A stretch of DNA of 64,000 nucleotides from Camarhynchus parvulus (taxonomy: Eukaryota; Chordata; Aves; Passeriformes; Thraupidae): assembly GCF_901933205.1 (NCBI RefSeq), contig NC_044577.1:3421321-3485320 (forward strand), in the 5' to 3' direction. The position numbers and the translations under genes are program-made. This document shows, in pieces, positions 12,501 through 21,585 of the stretch (the stretch's first letter is position 1; each line of letters starts with the position of its first letter). The notes beneath the pieces are model-generated. The model was not told where the DNA came from. It saw only the letters and a list, made by a program, of their open reading frames with translations, and did no database searches.

Positions 12501-14380
12501 ACCACATATGTAGCCAGGAGCAAAATATTGCCTCTTTAATATAGAGACCAAATGATGTGTTCATTGATTTATATCCCCAAAGGAGAATTAAGAAATAGAA
12601 ATGCCTCCCTCCTAAAAACAACAACAACAAAAAATGGAAAAAGGAGGCATTTTCAAACCACAAGAATGAAGTTATGTTTTCTTTGCTTGCACAGTTATGT
12701 GTGGGTAATGTCTGGATGTAGAGAAATGTTATTCCTTTCCTCAAGTCAAATAAGAATAATAAATAAAACTTTGGAAAATGAAGAGGTCTTATACCCACTA
12801 AAAGAATCAGTCTCCTAAAAAGGGCTGTGGAGCACTCTGTCAGCTCTGCTGCTGGAGTGAGGCAGAGCAAAGCTTTGTAATAAAAGTTAACATGCAGCTT
12901 TAAAAGGCTGTGGTCACATGTTGTTTCATGCAGTGCTAAGAGGAGCATAAAAAGATGCTAATGTTTTATTTTTATGATTTTAAATTGTTATTTGCGGTTA
13001 ATCAAAGTTAACCTAGCTCTGCTTAAAGCTGATTATGTGGCCAGTTAATTTCAGGTGTCTCTTTTCACAATCAAGCCCCAGGACACTTCTAGGATGACAA
13101 TTTGCTTACAGGCACAAAGGAGGGATAAAACCCCCTTTTTAAAATATCCCTTTGCCTGCTGGCATGGCTCCATCCCAGCTGTGCCCAAGTCCCTGCCCCG
13201 GGGGTGTTGCTGATTCTAACACAGTTGACAGAGGAGAAGTAGTACCATCAGCTTTATTTCCTCAGTGAAGAACAGAAGTATGGACAGGGATATTCACCCA
13301 CTCTAAGGAACTAATTTAGCCAGCTGGTATATGCAGCCTCCCTCTGTAGTCACTGGAGAAAGAAATGCTCCTCTGGAGAGTGACTAGAATCAGGAATCTA
13401 ATTTTGGTGCTTGGAGCTGCAAAATGGACACATCAGTCATTTCCATGGACTCCAGAAGAAGATGAGGAATAGGAGGTGAAGCAAGGTGCTTATAGCAGAA
13501 TAGCCCTTGTAAATGAAGGGGGAAATTAATAAACTCCTCCAAAGCAAAGCATTGTAAGCTAGTCACCCACAGTCCAGACTCGGGCCTAGGCCCAGGCTGT
13601 CCTTCATCTCTGAGATGACAGTGTCAGCCTTTGGCTCAGCTGTGCCTCCTCTGGAGGTGAAGGGCTGGGTGTTTTTGTTTTCTCGGACTATTTTATGTTC
13701 TGACTTCATGACCCATGAGACCCACGACACACCGTTTTTGCAAGGATCTAAGGACTGGTTTGTATGACAGCTTTTCAGTGCTCAGTGCAGTTGTGATCCC
13801 TCACACTGCACTGCTCCCTCTGAGTCCATGCCTGGCGCTGAACAGCTCGGAGGGGATTGACTAATCCCTGGCCTGGCACTGCTGCACCCACCCCTGAATC
13901 AGGTCAGACTGCAGAGCCACACACCTGCAGCAGTTGTTGTCAGGCTGAAAGACCTGCTCAGTCCCTGACATCCAAAGGAACCACTTTTAGTAACCTAGCC
14001 TTTTCCTGGCTCTCTACAAGCACTGGCTTGGTACTGGAAAAGCAGAGAAGGAAGAGGAACAAGAACTAATGAGGGTAAAGTGCGTTCCTGTAGATTCATG
14101 CTGACTTTTCTGTAGCTATGCACACTGAAGAGGGGTGGTGTTGTTTTTCGAAATGTGGTGAGTGAGGACTGAAATGATTAAACAGGACATCCTTCAGGTG
14201 CTTTGAAGAAAGGCCCTGCAACCACCCAAGTAGAATCAGGGAAAACAGCGTGTTTAACTTGCAGGGAAATCTGCAAGCTCCTGCAAAGTCAGGTGTGATG
14301 TGAGCTCAACACACCAGTTACACCCCTTGTGCACAGCACTGCTCTTCCAGCAGAGGAGGAGGGGCACCTAACTAATGGAG
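9554..14380. other. Intergenic DNA, nothing recognised
   Basis: Nearly 5 kb with no supported exon, RNA gene or transposon. The sequence is AT-rich around 11550-13070. The open frames on both strands between 10818 and 12948 look random in composition. Confidence 0.5.
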
Positions 14381-14487
14381 ATGTGGCACCTGGGGACATG
14401 GGTTGGTGGCAGGCCTGGCAGTGCTGGAGCAACAGCTGGACTCAGTCTCAGAGGTCTCTTGCAACCTAAATGATTCAATGATTCTGT
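14381..14487 (+). mobile_element. CR1 LINE 3'-end fragment
   Basis: The segment reads TGGCACCTGGGGACATGG, then a diverged stretch, then GAGGTCTCTTGCAACCTAAATGATTCAATGATTCTG. This follows the known chicken-repeat-1 3' tail: last coding and untranslated sequence, a 'GGTCTTTTCCAACCTAAATGATTC' type motif, then the characteristic short terminal direct repeat instead of poly(A). About 107 bp remain, so the copy is severely 5'-truncated and has no coding potential. Confidence 0.85.
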
Positions 14488-15640
14488 ACCAGCTCCTGCA
14501 AAGCGAGAGTGCGCACAGGCAGTGAGACAATCTCACTCCATGAGGTCATGACCCCACTCAGTTCAACTCTTACTTTCCCCCTTGTTCTGTATTTTTCAGA
14601 GTTCAAGCTGGATTGGCACGAACAGACCTAAATGACCTGGATCAGCCTCAGCAAGGCCTTCACCCATGCTCCTAGCACAGGCCAGGAGCTCATTTAAGCT
14701 CAGCCCTGGAGTCTGGCTTTGTTTGAGGAGGGCTGGTCTCCTGCAAGCCATGGACCCTCCTGTTCCTGACCTGCAGGCTGACTCCTTGGCCTTACCTCTA
14801 GGCTGCCTCATCACCACAGCTTTCCCTGAAGATCAGGGCTCTTGGTTAGACTGGCCATCATCTCTGGCCTGGGCACTGTGGGACGGACCCTGGGCTGCTG
14901 AGGCTCCTGCCAGGCTAGCCTGAGGAATCCCTATGGCTCCTGGGCCCCAGGAAGCCACTGGCCAGTGCTGTGAACTTACAGGCTGGATTCAATGAGAAAA
15001 CGTCCTTATTCCTCAAGTCTTTGCCAAGCTTTAAAGAGCTAAAAACTCTTTTCAAGTACAGAAATGTATGTGTTGGGTGGCTGTATCTAGTCTGTATTTC
15101 ACCCAGCATGAACAGAGCAGGCTGAACCCAGCAGGTCAGTGTTGGAAGCCCTACAAGACCTGCCCCCACAATGTTCATAGCTGAATTTGGTAGAAGTCTT
15201 CTGTGTTGTAGAAGCCCTTTCAAACTCAAATGGCAACCCTGACCTTTTGACATTCAGCATTCATGGTAATCCTGTCACAGAGAAGTGGAAGAGCTCCATT
15301 CTCCCCAAATTTTCAGCTGTTGTGAAGCTGTGAGCCTGGTGGTTTGTCACTGAATGTTCCCTGGTACTTTGCAATACTCAACATAATTGATACCTGTCAT
15401 TTTGCCAAATTTTGAGTAACAACTGTCTCTCTGCCTAAATGCCTCCAGCAGCTCCAGTAATTTAAATGGATCCAGCACACTTCTGTATTGGCTGCTTCAC
15501 AAGCTTCATAATTCTGTGGTGTTCTCTGTGCAGTGTGGGATGTATATAATTCTGTTGGTACTGTGTTTTCCAGCCATAAGCAGAGCAAGAGTTAATTCTT
15601 ATTTTTGTTGAAGTACTAAGTGGGAAGCTAGGTCATGCAT
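14488..15640. other. Intergenic DNA, nothing recognised
   Basis: No supported exon, RNA gene or transposon. Open frames at 14596-14923 on both strands are overlapping readings of a GC-rich patch. Confidence 0.5.
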
Positions 15641-15715
15641 AAATCCTCATTGTACTAGGTGCTGTACAAGCAACGAATAAAAATGATCCCAGGCTCAAGG
15701 ATTCTGTGTTAGTAG
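15641..15715. mobile_element. Ancient SINE (MIR/CORE-like) relic
   Basis: The core TGTACTAGGTGCTGTACAAG, followed by an A-rich stretch and ATGATCCCAGGCTCAAGGATTC, resembles a relic widespread in amniotes with a 'TGTGCTAGGCGCTGTACAAACA ... GTCCCTGCCCCAAAGAGCTTACAATC' pattern. Divergence is high and the assignment comes from memory of the family, so the subfamily is not named. Confidence 0.45.
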
Positions 15716-17130
15716 CTTGTGTCATAATTAAATTTTGTTAGGACACTTTAGAATTTCCCTTCCTCATAAATGAAATATCCATATACATTTATATCTCTAT
15801 AATAAAAGACAAAACCTGTACACTTTTATTGTGGATGATAAAAAAGAAAATATAATACTATTTTCCAAGTAACTTGGATATAGCAATTAGAATGTGTGAG
15901 GGTGGGGGAAAAGATCTGTTTCTTGTATACTTCTGGGTTATATACACCTAAAGTTGTCCACTTTATAGAGGAAGGAAGAAGTATTTGTTGTAAAAATAGT
16001 CTCACACGGAGCACACTGAATTCAGGTGGAGAGCACAGAGCAGGAGCTGGTGCCCTTTTAAGAATCAAATATTGTGTCTTCATGAATAAAGCCTCTGACA
16101 GTAAAGATAAGAGAAGAAAATACAGGAACCATGTGATATATTAGCAGAATGTTTTACAAAGTCCCCCACAAAGCATCCGCTGCGCTTGAAAAGCCTAACC
16201 AGCCCAAGTGAGAAACTATTCACAAATTTAGTATTCAGATTACATACTCTGCCTTTTCAACTGCTCTCTGTACAATGAATGCCTGTACAACTACACTAAC
16301 AGACACAGATCTACAGTTTCTGTGGCCTTTGAGCTAATATGAGTATTATGCCTCTCCATAAATTACATCTGCATGTCCTGAAAATACCAACTGTTTTAAT
16401 AGGAATTAATCTATAGGCTTTTATCTTGGTGAAATACAAGGGGTGCAGTATGTTGCGTCCCTTTTAAAATTAATAGAGTATGCTCTGAAGGTATTCAAGG
16501 ATGTTCATTATTTTTTTATAGGTCCATTTATTGATACATATAAGCAGAAAACAGTGCTTCATTGTAGGGAAGAGGAGGAGATGGAATAACGAATAAGATT
16601 GGTGCTTATATGGTTTTTAGATTGCCCAACGCACAGTTAAGTAAAGAAAGGTCTGTGTTTGTCCTCTTCAAAGTATATTGGGACTGGATCCAGTTTGCTT
16701 CAAAGTGCCCCTTCTGTGGGAAGGGAAAAGAGGGCTCAGTTCAACAGCAGAGAGCCGATGCAGGGGTCTGCTGCTCAGTGTGCCACATCAGTCTCCTTTA
16801 ATTTGCTAAGTGTACATAAGTCTGGACTTACGCTGTGCTGAGCTACTATTTACATATAGAAGGTTTTGGGAGTGAATTCCTAGAGCACCTTGACCTCATA
16901 CGGGCATATAAAAAAGGGAAATTAGAAACTTTAAACCCGAATTTACATAAAAAGTATGATGGAGCTTTCGAATAATAATTCTCGCTCGTGCACGTGCATA
17001 TACACACACACACGCATATATGGGTTAAATGTTTAAATATTTAGCTGAAAACAGGCTGAACCCATCAAACCTATCAAAGCACATTGCTGTCAAATGATGA
17101 GAAATTAAACGCTCCTGTGAGACCAGGGAG
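15716..17130. other. AT-rich intergenic DNA, nothing recognised
   Basis: No exon or repeat family recognised apart from a short CA/TA microsatellite-like patch near 17000-17022. The 16150-16450 stretch has the mixed, low-CpG, motif-dense texture often seen in conserved noncoding elements, but that is an impression only. Confidence 0.45.
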
Positions 17131-17216
17131 CTCTGTTATCTGCAGCACACAGGAGGGGAACCAAGGCTCAGGGAGACTGAGCAAGTGCCAAAGAGGACAC
17201 AGCTCTTGAGTAGGTG
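17131..17216 (-). mobile_element. Ancient MIR-like SINE relic, antisense
   Basis: The segment 17156-17216 (GGGGAACCAAGGCTCAGGGA, then GACTGAGCAAGTGCCAAAGA, GGACACAGCTCTTGAGTAGG) aligns by eye with the reverse complement of the MIR core ('GAAACTGAGGCACAGAGAGGTTAAGTGACTTGCCCAAGGTCACACAGCTAGTAAG'). It is old and heavily diverged. Confidence 0.4.
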
Positions 17217-17424
17217 GTTGTTGGCACAGCCTGTGATCCTGGGGACAGCTGGACTTGTGTGGCAGGACCCTGTCCCAGGGCAGGCAGGGGTCCTGTGGAT
17301 GGCAATGGAAAGGGGCTCCCAGGATCTCCAGGAAGGTGTGCCAGAGGAACCTCTGTAATGTGGCAAAGCTGAGAACTGCTCTTGGGACACTGCTTGGCAG
17401 AAGAAACACTCTCATTGCTTTAAT

Positions 17425-17550
17425 TGCTGTGTTTCAAAAATGCAAACTGAAATGCAGGGCAATAATGGCTTGGCCAAAGTCATGCGGAGGCCCTCTGGTC
17501 ATTGATGGATGTGAATCTGGCTCTCTTGATCCCCAAGCCATCACTTGGCC
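17425..17550 (-). mobile_element. Ancient MIR-like SINE relic, antisense
   Basis: The order of motifs is GGCTTGGCCAAAGTCATGC, GGAGGCCCTCTGGTCATTGA, TGGATGTGAATCTGGCTCTC, TTGATCCCCAAGCC. It parallels the amniote SINE pattern 'GACTTGCCCAAGGTCACACAGGAAGTCTGTGGCAGAGCAGGGAATTGAACCCAGGTCTCC...GTCCCAGGC' across ~85 bp. This is the best of the three MIR-like matches in this region. Confidence 0.55.
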
Positions 17551-18410
17551 CTCAAGATCACCACAGCAGCTCTGCTGAGCTGGGCAATGCAAATCACTGT
17601 GGAGCTCTTGCTACAGCCCAAGTTCTGCCAAGTTCTGCCTTGAAACCAGTGCTTCAGCCCAGTGTTGCTGTAGTGAGGATGTGCTCATCTCTGCAGCCCT
17701 CAGAGTTAGCAAGCTGATTTACAAAGCCAAGTCCTGCCACTTTATTCCCTGTACTTTTCCCTTGGTCACTCCTCCTTGTTTTCACAGCTTCATTTGGTTT
17801 CAAAAGCTTGCAGAGCAGCTTGATTTAAAAAAATCAGAAAATATTTACTGTAGGGGATGGGTCTGGCTTTTCCCATCAGCTTCCATGGCTCAAGCAGGTT
17901 CCAGCAGCTTTGGGAGAAAAGCTGTTAGCTATTAAGTTATTACCTGTACGGAGAGCCAGCTGGAAGCTTTCAGTTTTCAACATTTTGATGAAAAGCACCA
18001 TAAAAATCTTGACAACAAGACTTGTAGCATTTCAATGACATGTTTTGCATTTGTCCCCACTTTTAATGGTCTGTAAAAGTGATCGAAGGCTTCAAATTGC
18101 TGCCGAGACCCACATCTCAGGAATTTTTACCCCCCAAAATGAAGAGGGGAAGGAGGGGTGGGGGGAAAGACAAAACACCAAGTGTGTGCTGTTGTGTGGA
18201 TTCATTTGGACAGCTTTTGGGAAGTCACTTCCCATCTGGAGGAGAGTGTCCGCAAGGAGAGTTATTCCGGCATAAACTGTTACGGTATAATTACCCAGCT
18301 CCAGCTATGCCAGTCTATTTTCTGGCGTAGGCAAGCCAAGTCTAGCTGTTGATACGTAGGCGTGGGAAACATGAAGTCTGCTTTCTAGGCTCAGCTCGGA
18401 GTGCTCTCTG
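17551..18410. other. Intergenic DNA, nothing recognised
   Basis: Unique-looking sequence between SINE relics. No exon could be supported. Confidence 0.5.
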
Positions 18411-18500
18411 TGGCCAGTCCCCTGACCTTTCTGCCTCCTTCCTATGCAAAATGAGAAGAGTTAAGTTAAACCCACTTCACAGATGTGGCGTAGTGAATAA
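18411..18500 (+). mobile_element. Possible MIR-like SINE relic, sense
   Basis: The stretch GGCCAGTCCCCTGACCTTTC, CCTATGCAAAATGAGAAGAG, CCCACTTCACAGATG resembles the MIR pattern 'GTGACCTTGGGCAAGTCAC...GCCTCAGTTTCCTCATCTGTAAAATGGG...CCTACCTCATAGGG'. It is highly diverged, so confidence is low. Confidence 0.35.
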
Positions 18501-19389
18501 TTGGCTCAAATTTGTGGTGTTGGGGAGAGAGCTGTCAATTAACTTTAGTCTTGGGCTGGCTGAATCATTTAGTGTCTTTTCCAAAGTGGGGTTTGTCTCC
18601 CTCTCTCAGGATTGGGTGGCTCTGCTGCTCTTCTACAAAGCAGAATCTCAATTGATGTGAAGCAGCAGTGTTAATAAAACCTGGGGTTCGCCTTGTCTCT
18701 AACAACAGTATTGTGCTTGTGTGTAGTGAGAGCAAGAGTTAAGGCTTTTGCTTCAAGATTTTGTAATTAAGATTTTGCCTCAAAGCAAATTTTTCCAGTA
18801 TCTAGAGCCTTTGATACACAAAGAATGTGGGTATGCAGTGATGGTGGTACTTCCATCCAGCGTTTGTCTGAACCTCAGTAGCAAAATGCAGGTGTTACTC
18901 TCCTTTGGTACCAATGAAAATCAAGAATAACTCTTCCATTATTCCCATCAGTTGCTCTGTTGAGTCAAAAGGCTCAACGATGTACGGGCAGCCTGAATCT
19001 CGATGCTTTCTAGTATGTACTTGCTAAATTTTGCAAATTGAAATGTCATCATTTCAACCCTAGCTTCTCAATGGGCCGTGAACTCTGGTGCCTAATGATG
19101 GCATTACCAGGGTCACCAGCAGCTCAAAGAGAAGAGAGCAGGACAATGCTGTTGGCACCTGGTCCAGGACCTGTGGAATGCAGGGAAAACTTCTGTGAGG
19201 AAACATAGCAAAAATTCACCCTCATACGAAAGGGTTGGGCTGGGGCAAGCTCTGAGGGGGTTTGTAGTGGTGTCTCCTCAGTGTGGGGCTGTCCCCTCGC
19301 TGTGGGAAATACTCGGGGTCATTCCTTCAGCCTTGGCTGTAGGGCAGCGAGAGGATATCCCTCAGGACATTAATGCTGGTTTTTACACT
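18501..19389. other. Sequence immediately upstream of the IKZF2 CpG island
   Basis: Not CpG-rich and no exon seen. It forms the distal side of the promoter region, and composition changes sharply at about 19390-19450. Confidence 0.5.
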
Positions 19390-19537
19390 TTCCCCACACA
19401 CCGACTTCCCGGCACCGGGATGGAATGCCATGCAGAGGCTTCACTCGCAGCCGGCCCGTCTTCACGAGGAAGCTCCGCTCGTATTATCAGCCGCGAATGT
19501 TTAATTAAGTAACAAGCCGGGCCGCCCCCCGGGCGGT

Positions 19538-19545
19538 TATAAATA
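19538..19545 (+). promoter_or_regulatory. TATA box (TATAAATA)
   Basis: A perfect TATAAATAG motif flanked by GC-rich DNA (CCGGGCGGT on its 5' side), the arrangement in which TATA elements work best. A start site would be expected near 19568-19575. It is the only TATA consensus seen in the CG-rich part of the island. Use as the IKZF2 promoter is inferred, since the true start site is not visible from sequence. Confidence 0.55.
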
Positions 19546-19550
19546 GAAGT

Positions 19551-19563
19551 GCTGAATCATGAC
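19551..19563 (+). promoter_or_regulatory. MAF/NFE2-like (MARE) or AP-1-like site
   Basis: TGCTGAATCATGA, six bases downstream of the TATA box, resembles the MAF recognition element TGCTGA(G/C)TCAGCA with a preserved left half. It could equally be fortuitous. Confidence 0.3.
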
Positions 19564-19709
19564 TCTGCCGGTCCCTCCGCCCGGCCGGCGGGAGCCCCTG
19601 GGCGGCGGCTGCCGCCGGGGTGCGGGGAGTGCCCGCCCTGAGGGGCCGCGGCCGTGCCCTGAGGGCGTGCGCGCCCGCCCGCCCGCGTGAGGCGCGGGGC
19701 GCGCACTGT

Positions 19710-19740
<31 letters not shown>

Positions 19741-19742
19741 GC
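19710..19742 (+). repeat. (GGC)n triplet repeat, ~11 units with one interruption
   Basis: GGC units run from 19710 to 19742, broken by one AGC. The repeat lies ~170 bp downstream of the TATA box. If transcription starts there, it falls in the 5' untranslated leader, where CGG tracts can form stable structure. Confidence 0.92.
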
Positions 19743-19864
19743 CGCACTTGTCCTGTAATCGATTGCCGAGCGCGCTGAGCGGCCTCGCGCCGGCTGCGGG
19801 CACCCGCCCCCCGCCGCGCCGGCCCCGCGGGGGCTGAGGCGCTGCGGGGCGGGAAAGGGTCTGA

Positions 19865-20398
19865 AGGTGGTGGGGGGAGCGAGTGTGTGAGTGTGAGGGA
19901 CTGAGCGTGAGTGTGTGTGAGGGATGAGTGTCCGTGGGATTGAGTGTGATGGTGTGTGAGGGACTGAGTGCGAGTGAGGCAGCGAGTGCGTCCGTGTGAG
20001 GGACTCTGAGGGGAGACCTGAGTGTGAAGGAGTGAGTGCGTGTGCAGGGCTGAGTGTGAGTGAGGGAATGAGAATGTGTGAGGGGCTGGCTGTGCGTGAG
20101 GGAGAGAGTGTGAGTCCGTGGGGGAGTACACTGAGTGTGAGGGAGGGAGTGAATGAGTGTGCGTGGGTTTGAGCCTGAGGGAGGGACAGTGTGTGTCTGA
20201 GGGAGTGTGTGTGAAGGAGGAGGTGTGTATGGGTGTGAGGGAGTGCGCGTATCTCTGAGGGAGTGTGTGTGTGTGTGTCAGGCAGGGTGTGCGTGTATCT
20301 GTGTGTGAGGGAGGGAAGGGAGTGCGTGAAGGAGGGAGCGAATGAGTGTGTGTCTCTGTGTATGTGTGTGTCTGGTGGAGGGAGGGAGGCAGGGAGAG
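19865..20398 (+). repeat. Degenerate GTGAG/GTGTGAGGGA repeat domain
   Basis: Over ~530 bp the plus strand consists almost entirely of permutations of TGAGTGTGAGGGAGTGTGTG with little C. It looks like a decayed minisatellite mixed with (GT)n. The strong strand asymmetry (G/T/A versus C) gives open minus-strand frames rich in Ser/His/Leu/Thr, which are not genes. In many bird assemblies such promoter repeats are gaps, so it may be missing from annotations. Confidence 0.9.
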
Positions 20399-20400
20399 CG

Positions 20401-20418
20401 GCCGCCGCCGCCGCCGCC
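20401..20418 (+). repeat. (GCC)6 triplet repeat
   Basis: Six GCC units directly abut the 3' end of the GTGAG repeat domain. They probably lie in the untranslated leader or the proximal promoter. Confidence 0.9.
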
Positions 20419-20429
20419 GGATCGGTTTC

Positions 20430-20645
20430 TCGGGGTTTGACCAGCTGTCCCAGGCTAACCCTCTGCTCTCTGAAGATGGAGGAAGTAAAAACAGGATTAC
20501 CCTTAGCTACGGCTCCTCCGCCGCCTTAGTCCCCCCACAGCCAACTGCCGTGCACAAACACACCTCCACTGGGCAGAGGGAGCCGACACTAATAAACACA
20601 CAAACAAAAGGGGGATGGAACTGACTCACTGCCTGCGCGGCTGAG
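20430..20645 (+). other. IKZF2: Candidate noncoding first exon A (5' end uncertain)
   Basis: The sequence upstream of GCTGAG|GTAAAT has a usable splice donor (GT at 20646-20647). Splicing to the acceptor at 23350 would form a leader containing the 20476 uORF. The 5' limit is arbitrary. The alternative is exon B ending at 21585. Only transcript data can decide. Confidence 0.3.
20476..20529 (+). other. Possible upstream ORF, 17 codons
   Basis: ATG at 20476 has A at -3 and G at +4 (strong Kozak context) and encodes a 17-residue peptide, MEEVKTGLPLATAPPPP, ending at a TAG (20527-20529). If the leader spans this point, the uORF would restrict translation of the Helios start codon. Transcription through it is inferred from its position in the CpG island, just upstream of a splice donor at 20646. 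Confidence 0.35.
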
Positions 20646-20660
20646 GTAAATCTGCGCCTG

Positions 20661-20740
20661 GCTTCTTATTCTTTCTTTCTTTTTCTTTCTCCCCTCCCTT
20701 CCTCCCCTCCTCTCCTCTCCCTCCCCGGTCCCCCCTTCCC
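20661..20740 (+). repeat. Polypyrimidine tract
   Basis: About 80 bp of almost pure C/T (CTTCTTATTCTTTCTTTC, then CCTCCCCTCCTCTCC). Such tracts in promoters can form triplex or nuclease-sensitive structures. No gene content. Confidence 0.85.
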
Positions 20741-20888
20741 CGGCGGGAGGAGGGACAGCTCCGTTCCGGGGCCGGCGGGACGCGGGGCTCGGTCCGTCCG
20801 TGCGGGTCTGTGTGTGCGGAGGGTTCCCGAGCCGAGCGCGGCTGTGCAGCATCCCCGCGGGCGCCGATGACTTGTTGCTGTTAGCCCA

Positions 20889-20907
20889 AAATATATATAT
20901 ATATATA
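20889..20907. repeat. (AT)n microsatellite inside the CpG island
   Basis: A short AT dinucleotide run followed by an A-rich patch interrupts the otherwise CG-rich island. Confidence 0.9.
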
Positions 20908-21359
20908 AATAATTTTAAAAAACCCGAACAAACCAAGCAAACGAAAACCCCCCCACGAAGACCAGAAGACAGCAGGGGCAGAAGCCGCGGCGGGTCTCGC
21001 CGGTCCGTTACCCAGCCCGGCCCCGCTGCCATTTCCCTCAGCGCCCGCCGCCACCTGCGCGCCCCCGGGGGGCTGCGGCCTGCGGCGGGGAGAAGGGGGG
21101 AAAGGGAATAAAATGACAAGCGAGGCAGGACTTCCATGACTTTGACAGGTTGTGGCAGGGGCGGGGAGAGGCAAGATGAGGCGCGGAGCCCGGCGTCGCC
21201 CAGGGCCGGAGCGGCGCTCCGGGGAAGTTGGCCCGGTTTTGCTGCGCGGGTGTGAGTGCGCCCGCCGGGCCCCCCTCTTCCCATCCCGCCTCTCATCCCC
21301 TCTTCTCATCCCGCCCCGCAATCCCTCCGCTCCCCCCGATCCCGTGGAATCCGTAAGGA

Positions 21360-21585
21360 ACCGGTGGATCAAGTTTTCTCCTCTCTCTCTCTCTCTCTCC
21401 GCGCTAGTTAATCGCATTGCTGTAGCACCGGCTGACCTCCCTCCCTCCCTCTCCCTCTTTTTTTTTTTTTTTTTTTTTTTTTGTTTGTTCTTCATCTTCC
21501 TTCAAAGTATGTGCCATTCCTGAGCGAGTTTCCCCGTCGGCTCATCCCGGGGCTTCCCGGCTCCCCGGCTCCGCATGCCCCACCT
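21360..21585 (+). other. IKZF2: Candidate noncoding first exon B (5' end uncertain)
   Basis: CCCCACCT|GTAAGTGG gives a consensus splice donor, with the intron starting at 21586. Joined to the acceptor at 23350 it would remove a 1,765-bp first intron. The leader would include a (CT)n run near 21381-21400 and a 25-base T run (21458-21482). The 5' limit is arbitrary. This donor matches GTAAGT better than that of candidate A. Confidence 0.4.
21458..21482 (+). repeat. Poly(T) run, 25 bases
   Basis: An uninterrupted T run preceded by CT-rich sequence. It could be a length-polymorphic tract. Confidence 0.9.

Noticed and set aside
19505..20131. 208-codon minus-strand frame rich in Ser/His/Thr/Leu
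   Set aside because: It is a direct reading of the GTGAG repeat and the CpG-rich leader on the opposite strand, so it is low complexity with no independent coding signal.
19881..20398. GTGAG repeats as a telomere-like or CRISPR-like array
   Set aside because: Units are irregular with no constant repeat/spacer pattern, and the motif is not TTAGGG. A degenerate GT/GA minisatellite fits better.
20589..21495. 204- and 235-codon minus-strand frames in the CpG island
   Set aside because: Arg/Gly/Pro-rich readings of CG-rich DNA with Lys runs from the poly(T). No family match. A divergent gene is not supported.
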